DNA from: Siphonodentalium dalli | Taxonomy: Eukaryota; Mollusca; Scaphopoda; Gadilida; Siphonodentaliidae | Reading direction: 5' to 3' | Assembly: GCA_032622095.1 (NCBI GenBank) | Contig: CP136069.1 | Location: forward strand, 81,738,958 to 81,802,957 | Length of the DNA: 64,000 nucleotides | Part shown: positions 23,970 to 34,842 of the stretch, piece after piece | Position numbering within the stretch: position 1 is the first letter of the stretch | Layout: every line of letters starts with the position of its first letter | Notes under the pieces: generated by a model | The model's database searches: none | Seen by the model: the letters and a program-made list of their open reading frames with translations, nothing else | What the model was told of the DNA's origin: nothing | Translations under genes and position numbers: made by a program

Positions 23970-25800
23970 AATGGGAGTGGAGAACGGGTGCTCTGAGCTT
24001 TTCTAAACTGCGACTACGGCGGTGTCGGTGGGATTTTACACTTACATACGAAATTTGAGCTCGATCGGATCAGTCGTTTTGGATTCTATGAAGTACACAC
24101 ATATATATATACGAAGTCTCAAAATATATAGTATAGACTAGCAGGTTAGCCCGCCACTGGCGGCATTCGTCTCATGGCTTTGTTTCAGAAACATGACATT
24201 TTTTTAATTTAACCAAATTTCAAGTCGATAGCTCCACCCGTTTCCGAGATCTGGTCTGCGCATGCGCGAAGCTGGCGTCGCACGGACTCGGCGACCCGAT
24301 AAAATTCGTACCCGGGGCAAGATACATTCACATACCAAATTTCAAGTCGATAGCTCCACCGGTTTCCGAGATCTCGTCTGCGCATGCGCGAAGCTGGCGT
24401 CGCACGGACTCGGCCACCCGATAAAATTTGTATCCGGGGCAAGATACACTCACATAGCAAATTTCAAGTCGATAGCTCCACCCGTTTGCGAGATAACGCA
24501 TTCTTTGTTGTTCAATGAGTTAATTCATGGTACCCGTCCTCCCCGTCCTAAACTTCAGAGCGGACAGTCAATTAATCCCGTCGTGAAATCCCTCTGCATA
24601 ATATTTCGAGCTCTTAGATCAATTCTGCCTTTTTAGTTGCATTTCGTCCGCATCCTTTCATCGGACGCATGGGGTCAGTCGTTTAGCCACGTCCATTGGA
24701 ATCCGCATCGGACGCATGGGGTATCGTTTAGCCGCGTCCATTGTAATAAAGAGCGTTCATTGTTAAAACCTCCGTATAAGGTATAGATAAAGAGCGTTAT
24801 TGCCTTAACCCCCGCCGTGCCTTTGCGGTGATTTGGGAGTGGATAAAGGGTGCTCAGAGCTTGTCGAAAACACGACTACGGCGGTGTCGGTGGGATTTTA
24901 CACTTACATACGAAATTTGATCTCAATCTGTACACGCGTTTTGGATTCTATGAAGTACACACACACATATATACGAAGTCTCAAAATATATAGTATAGAC
25001 TAGAAGGTGACCCAACTTCGTCCGGGCTTTGACCATGAATTGACCATTTTGAAGGTCAACGTCAGGTGGGGTAACGATTTGACCCGTCCAAAACACTGCC
25101 CTGACAAAAGTACCCGACAAAAGTACCCGTCGAAATCCATCCGGTTTTACCCGATTTGACCTAGAATTGATCATTTTGAAGGTCAAGGTCAGGTCGGGGT
25201 CACGACTCGACCCGTCCAATACACTCAGTGGACAAAAGTAACCCTACGTATCAAATTTCGTCGAAATCCCATCAAAATTCGTGATTTGACCTTGATTTGA
25301 CCCGATTTCAAGGTAAAGGTCACGTCGCACGGGCAAATTAATAGGTTTATGCCACTCCCCGGCCGAAGGTAACCCTACATACCAAGTTTCATCGAAATCC
25401 CGTGATATTCGGGCGTTTGACCTTCCAAAATATATAATAGACTAGCCGATGAGCCCGACGTTGTCCGGGCTATTCAAAAAACAAATTTCAAGTCCGGGCT
25501 ATTCAAAAACCAAATTTCAAGTCGATAGCTCTACCCGTTTCCGAGATCTGGTCTGCGCATGCGCGAAGCTGGCGTCGCACGGGCTCGGCGACCCGATAAA
25601 ATTCGTATCCGGGGCAAGATACATTCACATAGCAAATTTCAAGTCGATAGCTCCACCCGTTTCCGAGATCTCGTCGTCTGCGCATGCGCGAAGCGGGCGC
25701 CGCACGGGCTCGCCAATACGACAACGTTCACCGCCCGGTCAAACTACACACACGTACCAAGTTTCGTCCCGATCGGTCGAGAATCGTAGATTTGTATAAA

Positions 25801-25855
25801 TGACAGACAGACAGACAGACAAACAAACAAACAAACAAACATACATACAGACAGA
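25801..25855. repeat. GACA/AACA microsatellite
   Basis: (GACA)n passes into (AACA)n and (CATA)n at the tail of the last chain unit. Confidence 0.9.
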
Positions 25856-25880
25856 GGTCTTCAAAATATATATGAGATAG

Positions 25881-28660
25881 ATGAGTAATATGTAATTTCA
25901 CGCATGGTCATACATAATGTATGAATCGGGTAAACAAGATAGTGAAGATACATGATGCATAATACCTAAATGTCACTTCCTCCGCACAGGTATGATTCCC
26001 TGTACTATATAAATGTATACATAAGCCTTCATGGCTCGAGTTTTAAGCATACTACCATGAAAAGTAAAATCCGTAACCCAGCACATTTATTGTGCTATTA
26101 TTCTTTTTTGGATAAAAATGTCACCCAGCACTTTTATTTGGCACCTGAGAGTAATCCTCCCCGAGAAAACCACAAAATAAAATAATTATATAAACACCAA
26201 ATGATAATTTTGCGATTTCATTTGTTCCATTATAAATAGATCTATTAGTGCATTGCATTCTGTGTACAATCGGTTAGTGTGCCATGTGACTGCTGTGATA
26301 GTAACCTCTGATGACGCAAATTTTAAATTAACCCACAACTGAGGGTGGGTTGGGTGCTTGGTGAAAATGGGTATACTCATGTCAGTGGCGAGATACACCC
26401 AACACCCACTGTCGTTCGCGATGCCCTTGGTTCAAGTTGGTTGTAACATTTACCTTTGTTATTCTGGATCGGAGCAAAAGGAAAGTAATTGCAAGTCCCT
26501 GTTTTATCGTTGCTTCTTTCTTGATAAATATGTTGAATACAAATGTAATCTAAATTGCTTGTATCGTGATCCACCACAAATAAACCACAAACCAATGATA
26601 CTAATTTGATACATGTATATGTCAATCAGATTTTGCACTGGTAAATGCTGCACATGCATTGCAATGAAATGAGTACACCACATTTGCTATTCATGGTCAT
26701 ATAAACATGTAGGCCAAATGAATATGTTGTCAGTTTTGTGTGTTTGTGTCATTAATTAATTTAGAAACTACAAAACATATAATTATGTACTGTCCGAAAA
26801 TAAATATTGAGCTTTGGTAATTCACTGACAATTAAATATGAGTAAAAAAATGTGAGTTAAAGATATGATGTAATTAAATAAGTTATAGGCAATAACAATG
26901 TTCAACTTTGCCACTCGATATGTTTTGTAGTTTCTAAATTAATTAATGACACAAACACACACACACAAAACTGACAACATATGCGGCAATGCATCTTATG
27001 ACTGATCCACTTGGGATTTGGGATGCAAGAGCCCATGGTGCTCGAAACGATCAAATGATCTTGTCCGCCACCTTCTGTTCTGGTAAATTTCCACTTTCCA
27101 GTGTTTTATATCAGTTTGTTGCCTTTACCCCTATTTATTCCATAGAAAGAATGGAGCTGCCCTATCCTGACTGCCCACCATCCACCCCAACTGCTGCCAC
27201 CTCTGCTCTGATTATATACTAGTATATGTTTGTATTATGAACACAAAACATTCAATCACACGCTGTTACCCTACTACTAACTACATATGGTTTGTGAGTG
27301 AATGCTATTAACTGTACATAGGGCCATATAATGTTGGGAACAAATGTAATTTGAGTTTGTATTTCCACTATAAAAAATAATAAAAACATATTTCTCAACA
27401 ACTAATTTTTCTACAAATCAGTTGTTGATTGTGATTCTAAAAGTGCTAATTATCATCACCAAAAATATAGAATTAATTTCCCCGATGATGATATACACGT
27501 ACATGTATATCGTCTGTGCCTTGGTAATTGTTTTGAACATTGTTTTGTTTACATTCTGATGATGCTGAAATGGAGTCTATTGTAAACAAGTTTGTGTTTG
27601 ATACAAAACTTTTAATTGGAATAAATACACCTTGCACATGTTATTTGTGGTTTAATAACACACGAACAGCCATCAATTGTGATATATACAGCTCAAACGA
27701 AAGGTGACCCTTTACGGCCTGAATTGACCCCTTATTGCCTGGATTTCGTGCTATCTTTAATCGCATATTTTAAACAGAAAGAGATTTATGATAGAGCTAG
27801 GATTTATGAACAAAATTACATATAAATTTTTATCCATTGCACTTGCACACAGACAGGTACAGCACAAACATAAAAAGTGACCCTTTACTGCATGAATGAC
27901 TGAACTTGGGTACGAAAATAAAAGTATGTTCAAATCGGATTGTTCCAGACATCTCATATCAATAAAAGTAAAACAATTGACTGAGTGAAGTTAGTCTCAC
28001 ATTTAAGCAGAAATAAATGAAAGAGTGTCTAGTATTTTATTTAGTTATGTTGAAAGAAAACAACGCCAGTTGACTTACTGAATATGTTGAATGCAATCAT
28101 GTCTAATGTAACCAAATACTGAACGTGAAACCTCCCCTTGCGCCATACCCAACATCCTTGAACTTCAGCAATCGTAAAACCACTGGGGTTGTTTTGCGAA
28201 CGCCAGCCAAAACTCCGTCCAATGCTGGAACGGCAGGTCGATAATTGAACAGATGTGGATCAATCAGATAGTTCAAATGAGTAGACATCGCATCGGTGGT
28301 CACCCTAACAGATGCAACGTTTTTAACAATTTTATGTCTTCCAATTATTGTGTTTATAAAGGAACAATGTGTGTACGATGAAGTAGGTAATATATATATA
28401 TTGGTATATTTAAGTATATATTTAGCATATATGCATATAGACAACTGACATGTGTGGGTGGTTAAAAAGATGTTTAAAAATTTCGCGATTTCTGCTACAG
28501 AATTACTTATACAACTGTATGTAATATTACTAATTTATCATTTGATATATTATTTTTATTTATAAAACTACCAGTGCCTGTGCTCTGACGCAGGCCAATG
28601 AAATATTATTTAATGAATTTTGACATTTATTTTATTTTATTTTTAATATTTAGAGGATAG
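25881..28660. other. Gene-poor tract
   Basis: It contains the fold-back element 26722-26982 and the isolated TA-MITE right end near 26142-26155. A minus-strand frame of 113 codons at 28103-28444 has no recognised features. No gene was recognised. Confidence 0.4.
26722..26982. mobile_element. Fold-back element with ~60-bp arms
   Basis: The left arm ATATGTTGTCAGTTTTGTG... and right arm ...CAAAACTGACAACATAT are inverted over about 60 bp, including TTAATTAATTTAGAAACTAC, around a ~135-bp centre. No clear target duplication. Confidence 0.8.
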
Positions 28661-28663
28661 TTA

Positions 28664-28972
28664 CACTTTTTGGTTGGATATGGGAATTATCTCATGAGTG
28701 TTAAAAAAATATGAATTTCCACGAGTGGAAATTCATATTTTTCATCATCACTCATGAGATAATCATACAATTACCATACTCTCAGGTGCCTAATAATAGT
28801 GTCAGCACGATTATTAATTTTGGAGAAACTTCCCAATGACCACTATTATTTGGCATTGAGACATACAGTGAAATGGCCATCACTATTATTAATTTCAGCC
28901 TAAATCGCCATCCATCACTATTATGAAGCCATCACAATTATTAGGCACCTAAGAGTATCCAACCATAAAGTG
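28664..28972. mobile_element. TA-flanked palindromic MITE interrupted by a second MITE
   Basis: Ends are CACTTTTTGGTTGGATATGG and CCAACCATAAAGTG, with TA on both sides (28662-28663 and 28973-28974). The interior contains a strong hairpin around 'tttccacgagtggaaa'. The right arm is split by the element 28779-28955. An uninterrupted relative is at 29456-29580. Confidence 0.82.
28779..28955. mobile_element. TA-flanked MITE (CTCTCAGGTGCC), nested insertion
   Basis: The left end CTCTCAGGTGCCTAATAATAG and right end TTATTAGGCACCTAAGAG are inverted and flanked by TA (28777-28778 and 28956-28957). It lies inside the MITE 28664-28972, so it inserted later. A related 95-bp copy is at 38653-38747. Confidence 0.85.
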
Positions 28973-28980
28973 TAGTCTGT

Positions 28981-29453
28981 AGATGTTCTGTTTATTATAT
29001 GCCCTGCTCAGTTGACCCATGGCTCAAGTTCAACTCGAAAAAAGAGTAAAGTGAAAATTTGTATACCCATGCAAGCACAGCCATGGTAAGTGAGCTTGTG
29101 CATACAAAAATAGTTCCATTTTTCAGACAGATTGGTTGGCAATAATTCTTTGTTTTATGAGATATTTAATTATTTATAACATATTATGTCAACAAAAAAA
29201 TATAATTGATCACGTATTACAATTTTACAATCTGAACCAGCTGTGAGCAGTAACTCTAGTTCAATGTGGTGAAGCGATGTTAACTCACTATCGATATCTC
29301 ACTATCTAGACAGATAACGGTTTAAATACTACTATTTGATGCCAAAGCATACAATTGAAAATGAAATGACAAAAATACAAATTTGCTCTTTTTGCTCTTC
29401 TTTCGAGTTGCTCCATGGGCCAACTGAGCGGGGCATATAATAAACAGAACATC
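28981..29453. mobile_element. Fold-back element with ~65-bp arms between two MITEs
   Basis: AGATGTTCTGTTTATTATAT at the left is mirrored by ATATAATAAACAGAACATCT at the right. The match continues through 'cccatgg...caactcgaa'. It is bounded on both sides by MITEs of the CACTTTTTGG family. Confidence 0.75.
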
Positions 29454-29455
29454 TA

Positions 29456-29580
29456 CACTTTTTGGTTGGATATGGTAAGTATCTCATTCGTGATAACAAA
29501 AAAAATGAATGTACACTCGTGGAAATTAATTTTTTTTGGTTATCACTCATGAGATAATTCCCATATTCAACCGAAAAGTG
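29456..29580. mobile_element. TA-flanked palindromic MITE (CACTTTTTGGTTGG)
   Basis: Ends CACTTTTTGGTTGGATATGG and CCATATTCAACCGAAAAGTG are inverted, with TA at 29454-29455 and 29581-29582. The two arms pair almost throughout. Confidence 0.85.
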
Positions 29581-29654
29581 TAGATATCCTCTATGTATCA
29601 CTCAGTCAGAATTTGAATGTATTATAAATGTTAAAATTCATATTGAAAAAATGG

Positions 29655-30250
29655 GTCCGACGATTTGTAGTAGGTACCCGTTTGTGGAGGTGAACAGGAT
29701 GACTCGGGCCGGATGGTGATTTGGGGGCGACTTGTCTTAAGTGTCCGGGGCAACTTGTCTCAGGTGGATGCAGTGTCCATGTAATAATTCTTTGTTTTAT
29801 GAGATATTTAATTATTTATAACAGATTATGAATGCGAGTTGGGGGACCTCCACGATTTAATTTGCGTGATCAGCGTTCTCTGATAGTAGGCCTATTAATA
29901 ACTATTATAATTTATAGGTGCTAGCTAAAGTAATGAATAATATAATAATAATAACATCTATTCAATTGATATGCTTCATCTTATTCACAAATTTAAGGGC
30001 TTCTCCTGGCATACGGGGGCATATAACGAATGTTTATCATATTGATTCGCACCAAGTGACCTCCACGAATATAATTGAAAAAACAAGCCACTATTATCGA
30101 TTCTCGTGTCATTATTTCTTTAAAATAATTCTCAATTAATATATACACGCCTGTTCCTTCCTTTAAAGTTGTCTCTTTCCCCCATTTTAAGGGACCTCCA
30201 CAAATTCGGGGACATCAGCAAACGGGGAGTCGGGACCTACTGCCAATCGT
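29655..30250. mobile_element. Possible element with eroded inverted ends
   Basis: GACGATTTGTAGTAGGTACC near the left is mirrored imperfectly by GGGACCTACTGCCAATCGTC near the right, with 'ggacctccac' words inside. The internal match is weak, so this is tentative. Confidence 0.4.
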
Positions 30251-30889
30251 CACACTATGAAAAGATCACTCACAAAGTCACTGGCGTTGATGGGGGTCAT
30301 TGTCACAAGTCATCTATCACATTCGTAGCCAGCTTTTCATATTCATGACAGACCTCATGAACTAATGACTAATTGTTTGGCAAATTATCTTCTTGAGTAG
30401 ATGAATGAAAAACAACTTAGACCTACATTTATATAAAAAATTCATGTACTGCATCTTGGATATAAATACCCAAAGAACTGTTACTAGATGAAGAGCTGCT
30501 AATGCGGATCAAAATTCTTAACAGTTGTGGACATGAAATTGGACTTTTTACCGAAAGTGAAAAACATAATTAGGAACAGGCACCAGTATGTAACATGATT
30601 GTCATTTGAAAAATCCATGGCATCAAATATTTGGTGCAATATCTCCAATGTGATTGGCATAGCGCAATGAGGCATATGTGGGTGTAGTCGAGATAGAACA
30701 CGAAGCACAAGATCCAACTGACCTACATTTATATAATATTTTTAGGGCATACCGGTACAACAAGTATATATGCCACGTGTAAATGGTCTCTTGATTGGCA
30801 ACTGAGGTTTAGTTCCAAAAAATTCATGTACTGCATCTTGGATATAAATACCCAAAGAACTGTTACTAGATAAGGATGATCCATCATTT

Positions 30890-31500
30890 CCACCAATAAT
30901 TTTGACATCGTCAGAAAGGGATCTTGGGGTCATCATTGATGATCAACTAAAATTTGAGGAACATGTGAATGCCGTTATACAAAGGTAAATCATATACTTG
31001 GCATCATCAAACAAACTTCGCCTATATGGACTCATACACTTTCACCAAAATATATACAGCCATGGTGGAGCCAATTTTAGAATACTGTCAAAATGTCTGG
31101 AGCTCATACATGCTATTTAAAGTATTCTAAAGCTCTAGAAACCTTTCAAAGAAGAGCCACAAGGCTCATTCCTTGGCTGCGTCAATATGCATACCATGAC
31201 CATCTAACTAATTTTGAATTTGATGTCTTTAAAATACAGAAAGATTCGTGGTGACATGATAGAGGTGTATAAAATTATAACAGAATAATACAAAATTGAG
31301 CATGCAGTACAAGGGAGCACGAGAGGACACTCGTTAAAACAGAGACATCAGGAAGTACTTTTTCACACAGAATAATCTCCTTATCGAACAATTTACCGGA
31401 ATCAGTGGTGACGGCAGATAGCGTTAAGGCATTCAAGTTTCTCATAGACAATCATTTTGAAGACCAGAAATTTGATAATGATCTTTAGACTAAACTCACA
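30890..31500 (+). pseudogene. Decayed LINE reverse transcriptase C-terminus (CR1/jockey-like)
   Basis: In different frames the sequence reads ERDLGVIIDDQLKFEEHVNA (from about 30914), then a stretch like MVEPILEYC-NVWSS, then RKIRGDMIEVYKIITE, RKYFFTQN and NLPESVVTADSVKAFKFLID. These are in the order found after the catalytic domain of CR1/jockey-type non-LTR elements. Frameshifts and stops separate the pieces, so it cannot make protein. The catalytic motif itself is not present. Part of it is duplicated at 31806-32190. Confidence 0.8.
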
Positions 31501-32511
31501 TAAATTGTGAAACTATATATATATCATCGCCAGAACCAAGAGTCAAACAGACTCGTTCCATGACTAAATGATATTATTTTATTTGATTATGGTGTATTAT
31601 GTATTAGTAATACTAAAAGTGCACTGTTGGTCATCCAATATTACATTTATTAGTAATTTAGTTGCCATTGATTTCAAGGAATACAGGGAGATGTCGGCCC
31701 CACTACGAATTTGGCCCAAAACAAAGTTGGCCCCACAGAAATGGTCCTAGGAGAAGACTGCCTTGTGACAATAACTACTAGTACAGTACTTTCATTGCAT
31801 CATATCTCATACATGCTATTTAAAGTATTCTAAAGCTCTAGAAACCTTTCAAAGAAGAGCCACAAGGCTCATTCCTTGGCTGCGTCAATATGCATACCAT
31901 GACCATCTAACTAATTTTGAATTTGATGTCTTTAAAATACAGAAAGATTCGTGGTGACATGATAGAGGTGTATAAAATTATAACAGAATAATACAAAATT
32001 GAGCATGCAGTACAAGGGAGCACGAGAGGACACTCGTTAAAACAGAGACATCAGGAAGTACTTTTTCACACAGAATAATCTCCTTATCGAACAATTTACC
32101 GGAATCAGTGGTGACGGCAGATAGCGTTAAGGCATTCAAGTTTCTCATAGACAATCATTTTGAAGACCAGAAATTTGATAATGATCTTTAGACTAAACTC
32201 ACATAAATTGTGAAACTATATATATATCATCGCCAGAACCAAGAGTCAAACAGACTCGTTCCATGACTAAATGATATTATTTTATTTGATTATGGTGTAT
32301 TATGTATTAGTAATACTAAAAGTGCACTGTTGGTCATCCAATATTACATTTATTAGTAATTTAGTTGCCATTGATTTCAAGGAATACAGGGAGATGTCGG
32401 CCCCACTACGAATTTGGCCCAAAACAAAGTTGGCCCCACAGAAATGGTCCTAGGAGAAGACTGCCTTGTGACAATAACTACTAGTACAGTACTTTCATTG
32501 CATCATATCTC
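31103..32511 (+). repeat. 703-bp exact tandem duplication
   Basis: 31103-31805 and 31806-32508 read the same wherever I compared them, including a poly-TA patch and the LINE remnant. A three-base CTC lies at each boundary (31103, 31806, 32509). A very recent duplication or an assembly artefact would both look like this. Confidence 0.88.
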
Positions 32512-33691
32512 TTCATCATTTGTTTCGTCACTTATATTTACTTACCCCCAATTATGAAACACATGGAGAAGCAAAAGCAACACTTTGAAGTTTTGAACAT
32601 GAAGAAAAACATCTTCATATCTGGACTTCTGGAGCCACATAACATATTAATCAATAACATTAGTAACATTTGATGGCAGCACACATGCCAAATAAATTCC
32701 AATGATGTTCGTGCTCATGTCAAGAAAACACAAGAGAGCAGTAGAAAATAAAGGGGCCGACTTCCCTTTGGCAATCTTTAATTTTAATTTTGAGTGGCGT
32801 TCTTCAATTATTACTACTGTGAATGGTTTTGATTTCATCGACATCAATTATTGTGGTTTGTCATCAAAAGGCTATTTCGTCGGGACATGAATCAGATATC
32901 ATATTTATGCACATCAAGATGTCCTACAATCGTGGCTTACCACTGCTGATTTGGTCTTCTCAAGATGAAAGAGATTCAAACATTATGTTGTGATTGGTAT
33001 TATTATACATGTATATATCAAACTTATTGACTGATCAAGTTTAATTTATCTGTTCCAAAAAAAACCCACCTTGAGCAAATACTGGTATATGATGCAATAC
33101 AATACAAGACTGAGGGGGAACCATCTGTATATGTATATGGATTATCACCTATGTGCACAATTGAACCCAGATGGCCCCACTCAATGGGCTACACTGCCAG
33201 GTCCCATGAAACAACAAGTGTAGAGGTGAAGCCAGAATTGCAATGGTATCAGAATGATAAGATTCAGGGCATCATGTTGATGTTTGCATGAACTCTGTAA
33301 TGGCTCTGAATATTGAATTTTGTTTTATAAACCTGCAGGTACTGTAGAAGTAAATGACTCATCGAACCGGTGTGACACCCCAGTTAGACCGCACTTCGGT
33401 TGTACTTTAAACGCGGTTAAAAACCACAGAACAACCAGAGGATTGTGTGGTTAGAATGCATTAAATCATCAACTGGTATGAAATGGTAACTTGCAGTACA
33501 ATTGCGGCTCTAACAAATTTATATATGTCATAGTCAGCTATCTGTACATATACATGTAGTGTATCGGCAGTCAAAGAATATAACCAGGGTTTCTTTCTGT
33601 ATTTAATCGCAGTGCCACAGCCATCACAAAACCGATAACTGCTGTGCAGTTATGGTTTTACCGCAGTTATAAATGCATAATAAGCCCAGTT

Positions 33692-33692
<1 letters not shown>
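32512..33692. other. Upstream region of the VPS13B-like gene
   Basis: No recognisable exon. The last part should be intron, because the first coding exon is preceded by a splice acceptor. The non-coding first exon and promoter were not located. Confidence 0.4.

Positions 33693-33746
<54 letters not shown>
33693..33746. repeat. 54-nt poly-C tract
   Basis: 54 consecutive C lie 171 bp upstream of the acceptor of the first coding exon of the VPS13B-like gene. On the other strand it is poly-G and could form G-quadruplexes. True length is uncertain because polymerase slippage is expected. Confidence 0.9.
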
Positions 33747-33747
<1 letters not shown>

Positions 33748-33917
33748 CTATGGTTTGATATGTATTGGCCTGACCACTTTGTGTTGAGTTTGATATTCAG
33801 TTTAAAGTTTAAACAATTGTATATTAGCATTACCCTAGCCACCACCTAACAATTCAAATTTACTTGTAATTATTTTAAAATACAAGTTGGTTGATGTTTA
33901 TGCTCTTCTCTCAACAG

Positions 33918-33941
33918 GGAGTCAACTCATGACAGTCAAAG
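33918..33941 (+). promoter_or_regulatory. VPS13B-like 5' UTR end with overlapping upstream ORF
   Basis: After the acceptor CTCTCAACAG (ends 33917) there are 24 non-coding bases before the start codon. An upstream ATG at 33929 opens an 8-codon frame that ends in TGA at 33953-33955. It overlaps the main start at 33942 out of frame. If transcribed as drawn it should reduce initiation at the main ATG; this is inference. Confidence 0.6.
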
Positions 33942-34842
33942 ATGTTCAAAATTGAATCATATATCACCCCATGGTTAATGGGGTATGTTGACCAGTATGT
34001 GAAACTCCGTCCACAAGACTTTCAACTTTCTCTTTGGGGTGGAGATGCTGTGCTGAATAACCTTGACCTCAGACTAGACGTTTTACAGAAAGCCCTCAAT
34101 CTACCAATAGTTTTCAAAAGCGGACATATCCATGAGCTAAGAATCCATGTTCCTTGGACAAAACTTGGCTCAGATCCTGTCGTCATAACAGCAAACACTG
34201 TTGAGTGTATCATGAGGGTGAGAGAATATGCATATTCAGATACAGCAAGTACAGGATCAAGTTCAAGGTCTTCACACACAAAGCTAAAGATAAAGCAACC
34301 GGGATGTGAAGATCTACCACAGGGGTACATTCAAAGCTTAATGAAGAGAATCACAAACAATGTATCATTTGTGATAAATAACTTGATTATCAAATTTGTG
34401 GAAGACGATATTGTGCTTTCCGTAAATGTGAAATCAGTTGAATGTTACAGCGTTGATAGTGATTGGAATAGAGCTTTTGCGGAACTGACACCACCAAATT
34501 TGGTGATAAGAAAGATTGTTAATATTTCGGATGGGACTGTGTGTTTAGACAAGCGTGATGCGAGTGGTAAGATTCATGACTATCAGGATCCAATGCTGTA
34601 TCGATGCTCAGCTACATGCCGTGTACACATGTCGTATGAAAGTGTTCACTCGAAGCTACCAAAGGTTACAAAGTTCAATCTCTTATGCGAAAACCTTGAG
34701 GTATCTATCACAGACATCCAGTTGCCGATGTTTGTTAGGCTTATTGAGTTATACTTAGCAATCTATTATGGTGTTCTGGAGCTACCACCTCCACCAGATG
34801 ATCACGAGCCATCTAAGCAGGAATTAACGAGACAGCCATCTG
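33942..34842 (+). CDS. VPS13B: VPS13B-like exon 1 (start; chorein domain)
   Basis: The exon encodes residues 1-300 without interruption. It starts MFKIESYITPWLMGYVDQYV; the A at -3 suits initiation. It contains the chorein motif, a Ser-rich variable loop (SDTASTGSSSRSSHTK), then VLSVNVKSVECYSVDS and VCLDKRDASGKIHDYQDPML. The donor TCTG|GTGAGT begins at 34843 and leaves phase 1. The strong donor and the phase fit to exon 2 place the end here, although the frame stays open to 34877. One 901-base coding exon covers a region that is split by introns in vertebrate VPS13B. Confidence 0.96.

Larger units (their letters stand above)
21324..25880 (+). mobile_element. Head-to-tail chain of six related retroelement-tail units
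   Basis: Six units follow one another in the same orientation: about 21324-21938, 21939-22996, 22997-24136, 24137-24998, 24999-25440 and 25441-25880. Each begins ACTAG followed by (A/C)AGGT-AGCCCG or a variant. Each ends with CAAAATATATA plus TAGA or similar, several after (AC)n or (ACAG)n runs. Two head types alternate: one like 'cttcgtccgggc' and one like 'ccgccactggcggc'. The structure fits repeated insertion of related elements into each other's tail. No intact reverse transcriptase was seen. ORFs in these units overlap on both strands and reflect the repeats. Confidence 0.72.

Noticed and set aside
22998-25799. Many overlapping ORFs on both strands, 70-124 codons
   Set aside because: They come from GC-richer repeated cores of the retroelement chain; similar peptides appear in several frames and in each copy.
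28103-28444. 113-codon minus-strand frame
   Set aside because: No similarity recognised and no flanking splice or promoter signals.
34022-34330. 102-codon minus-strand ORF inside exon 1 of VPS13B
   Set aside because: Shadow of the well-supported + strand coding frame.
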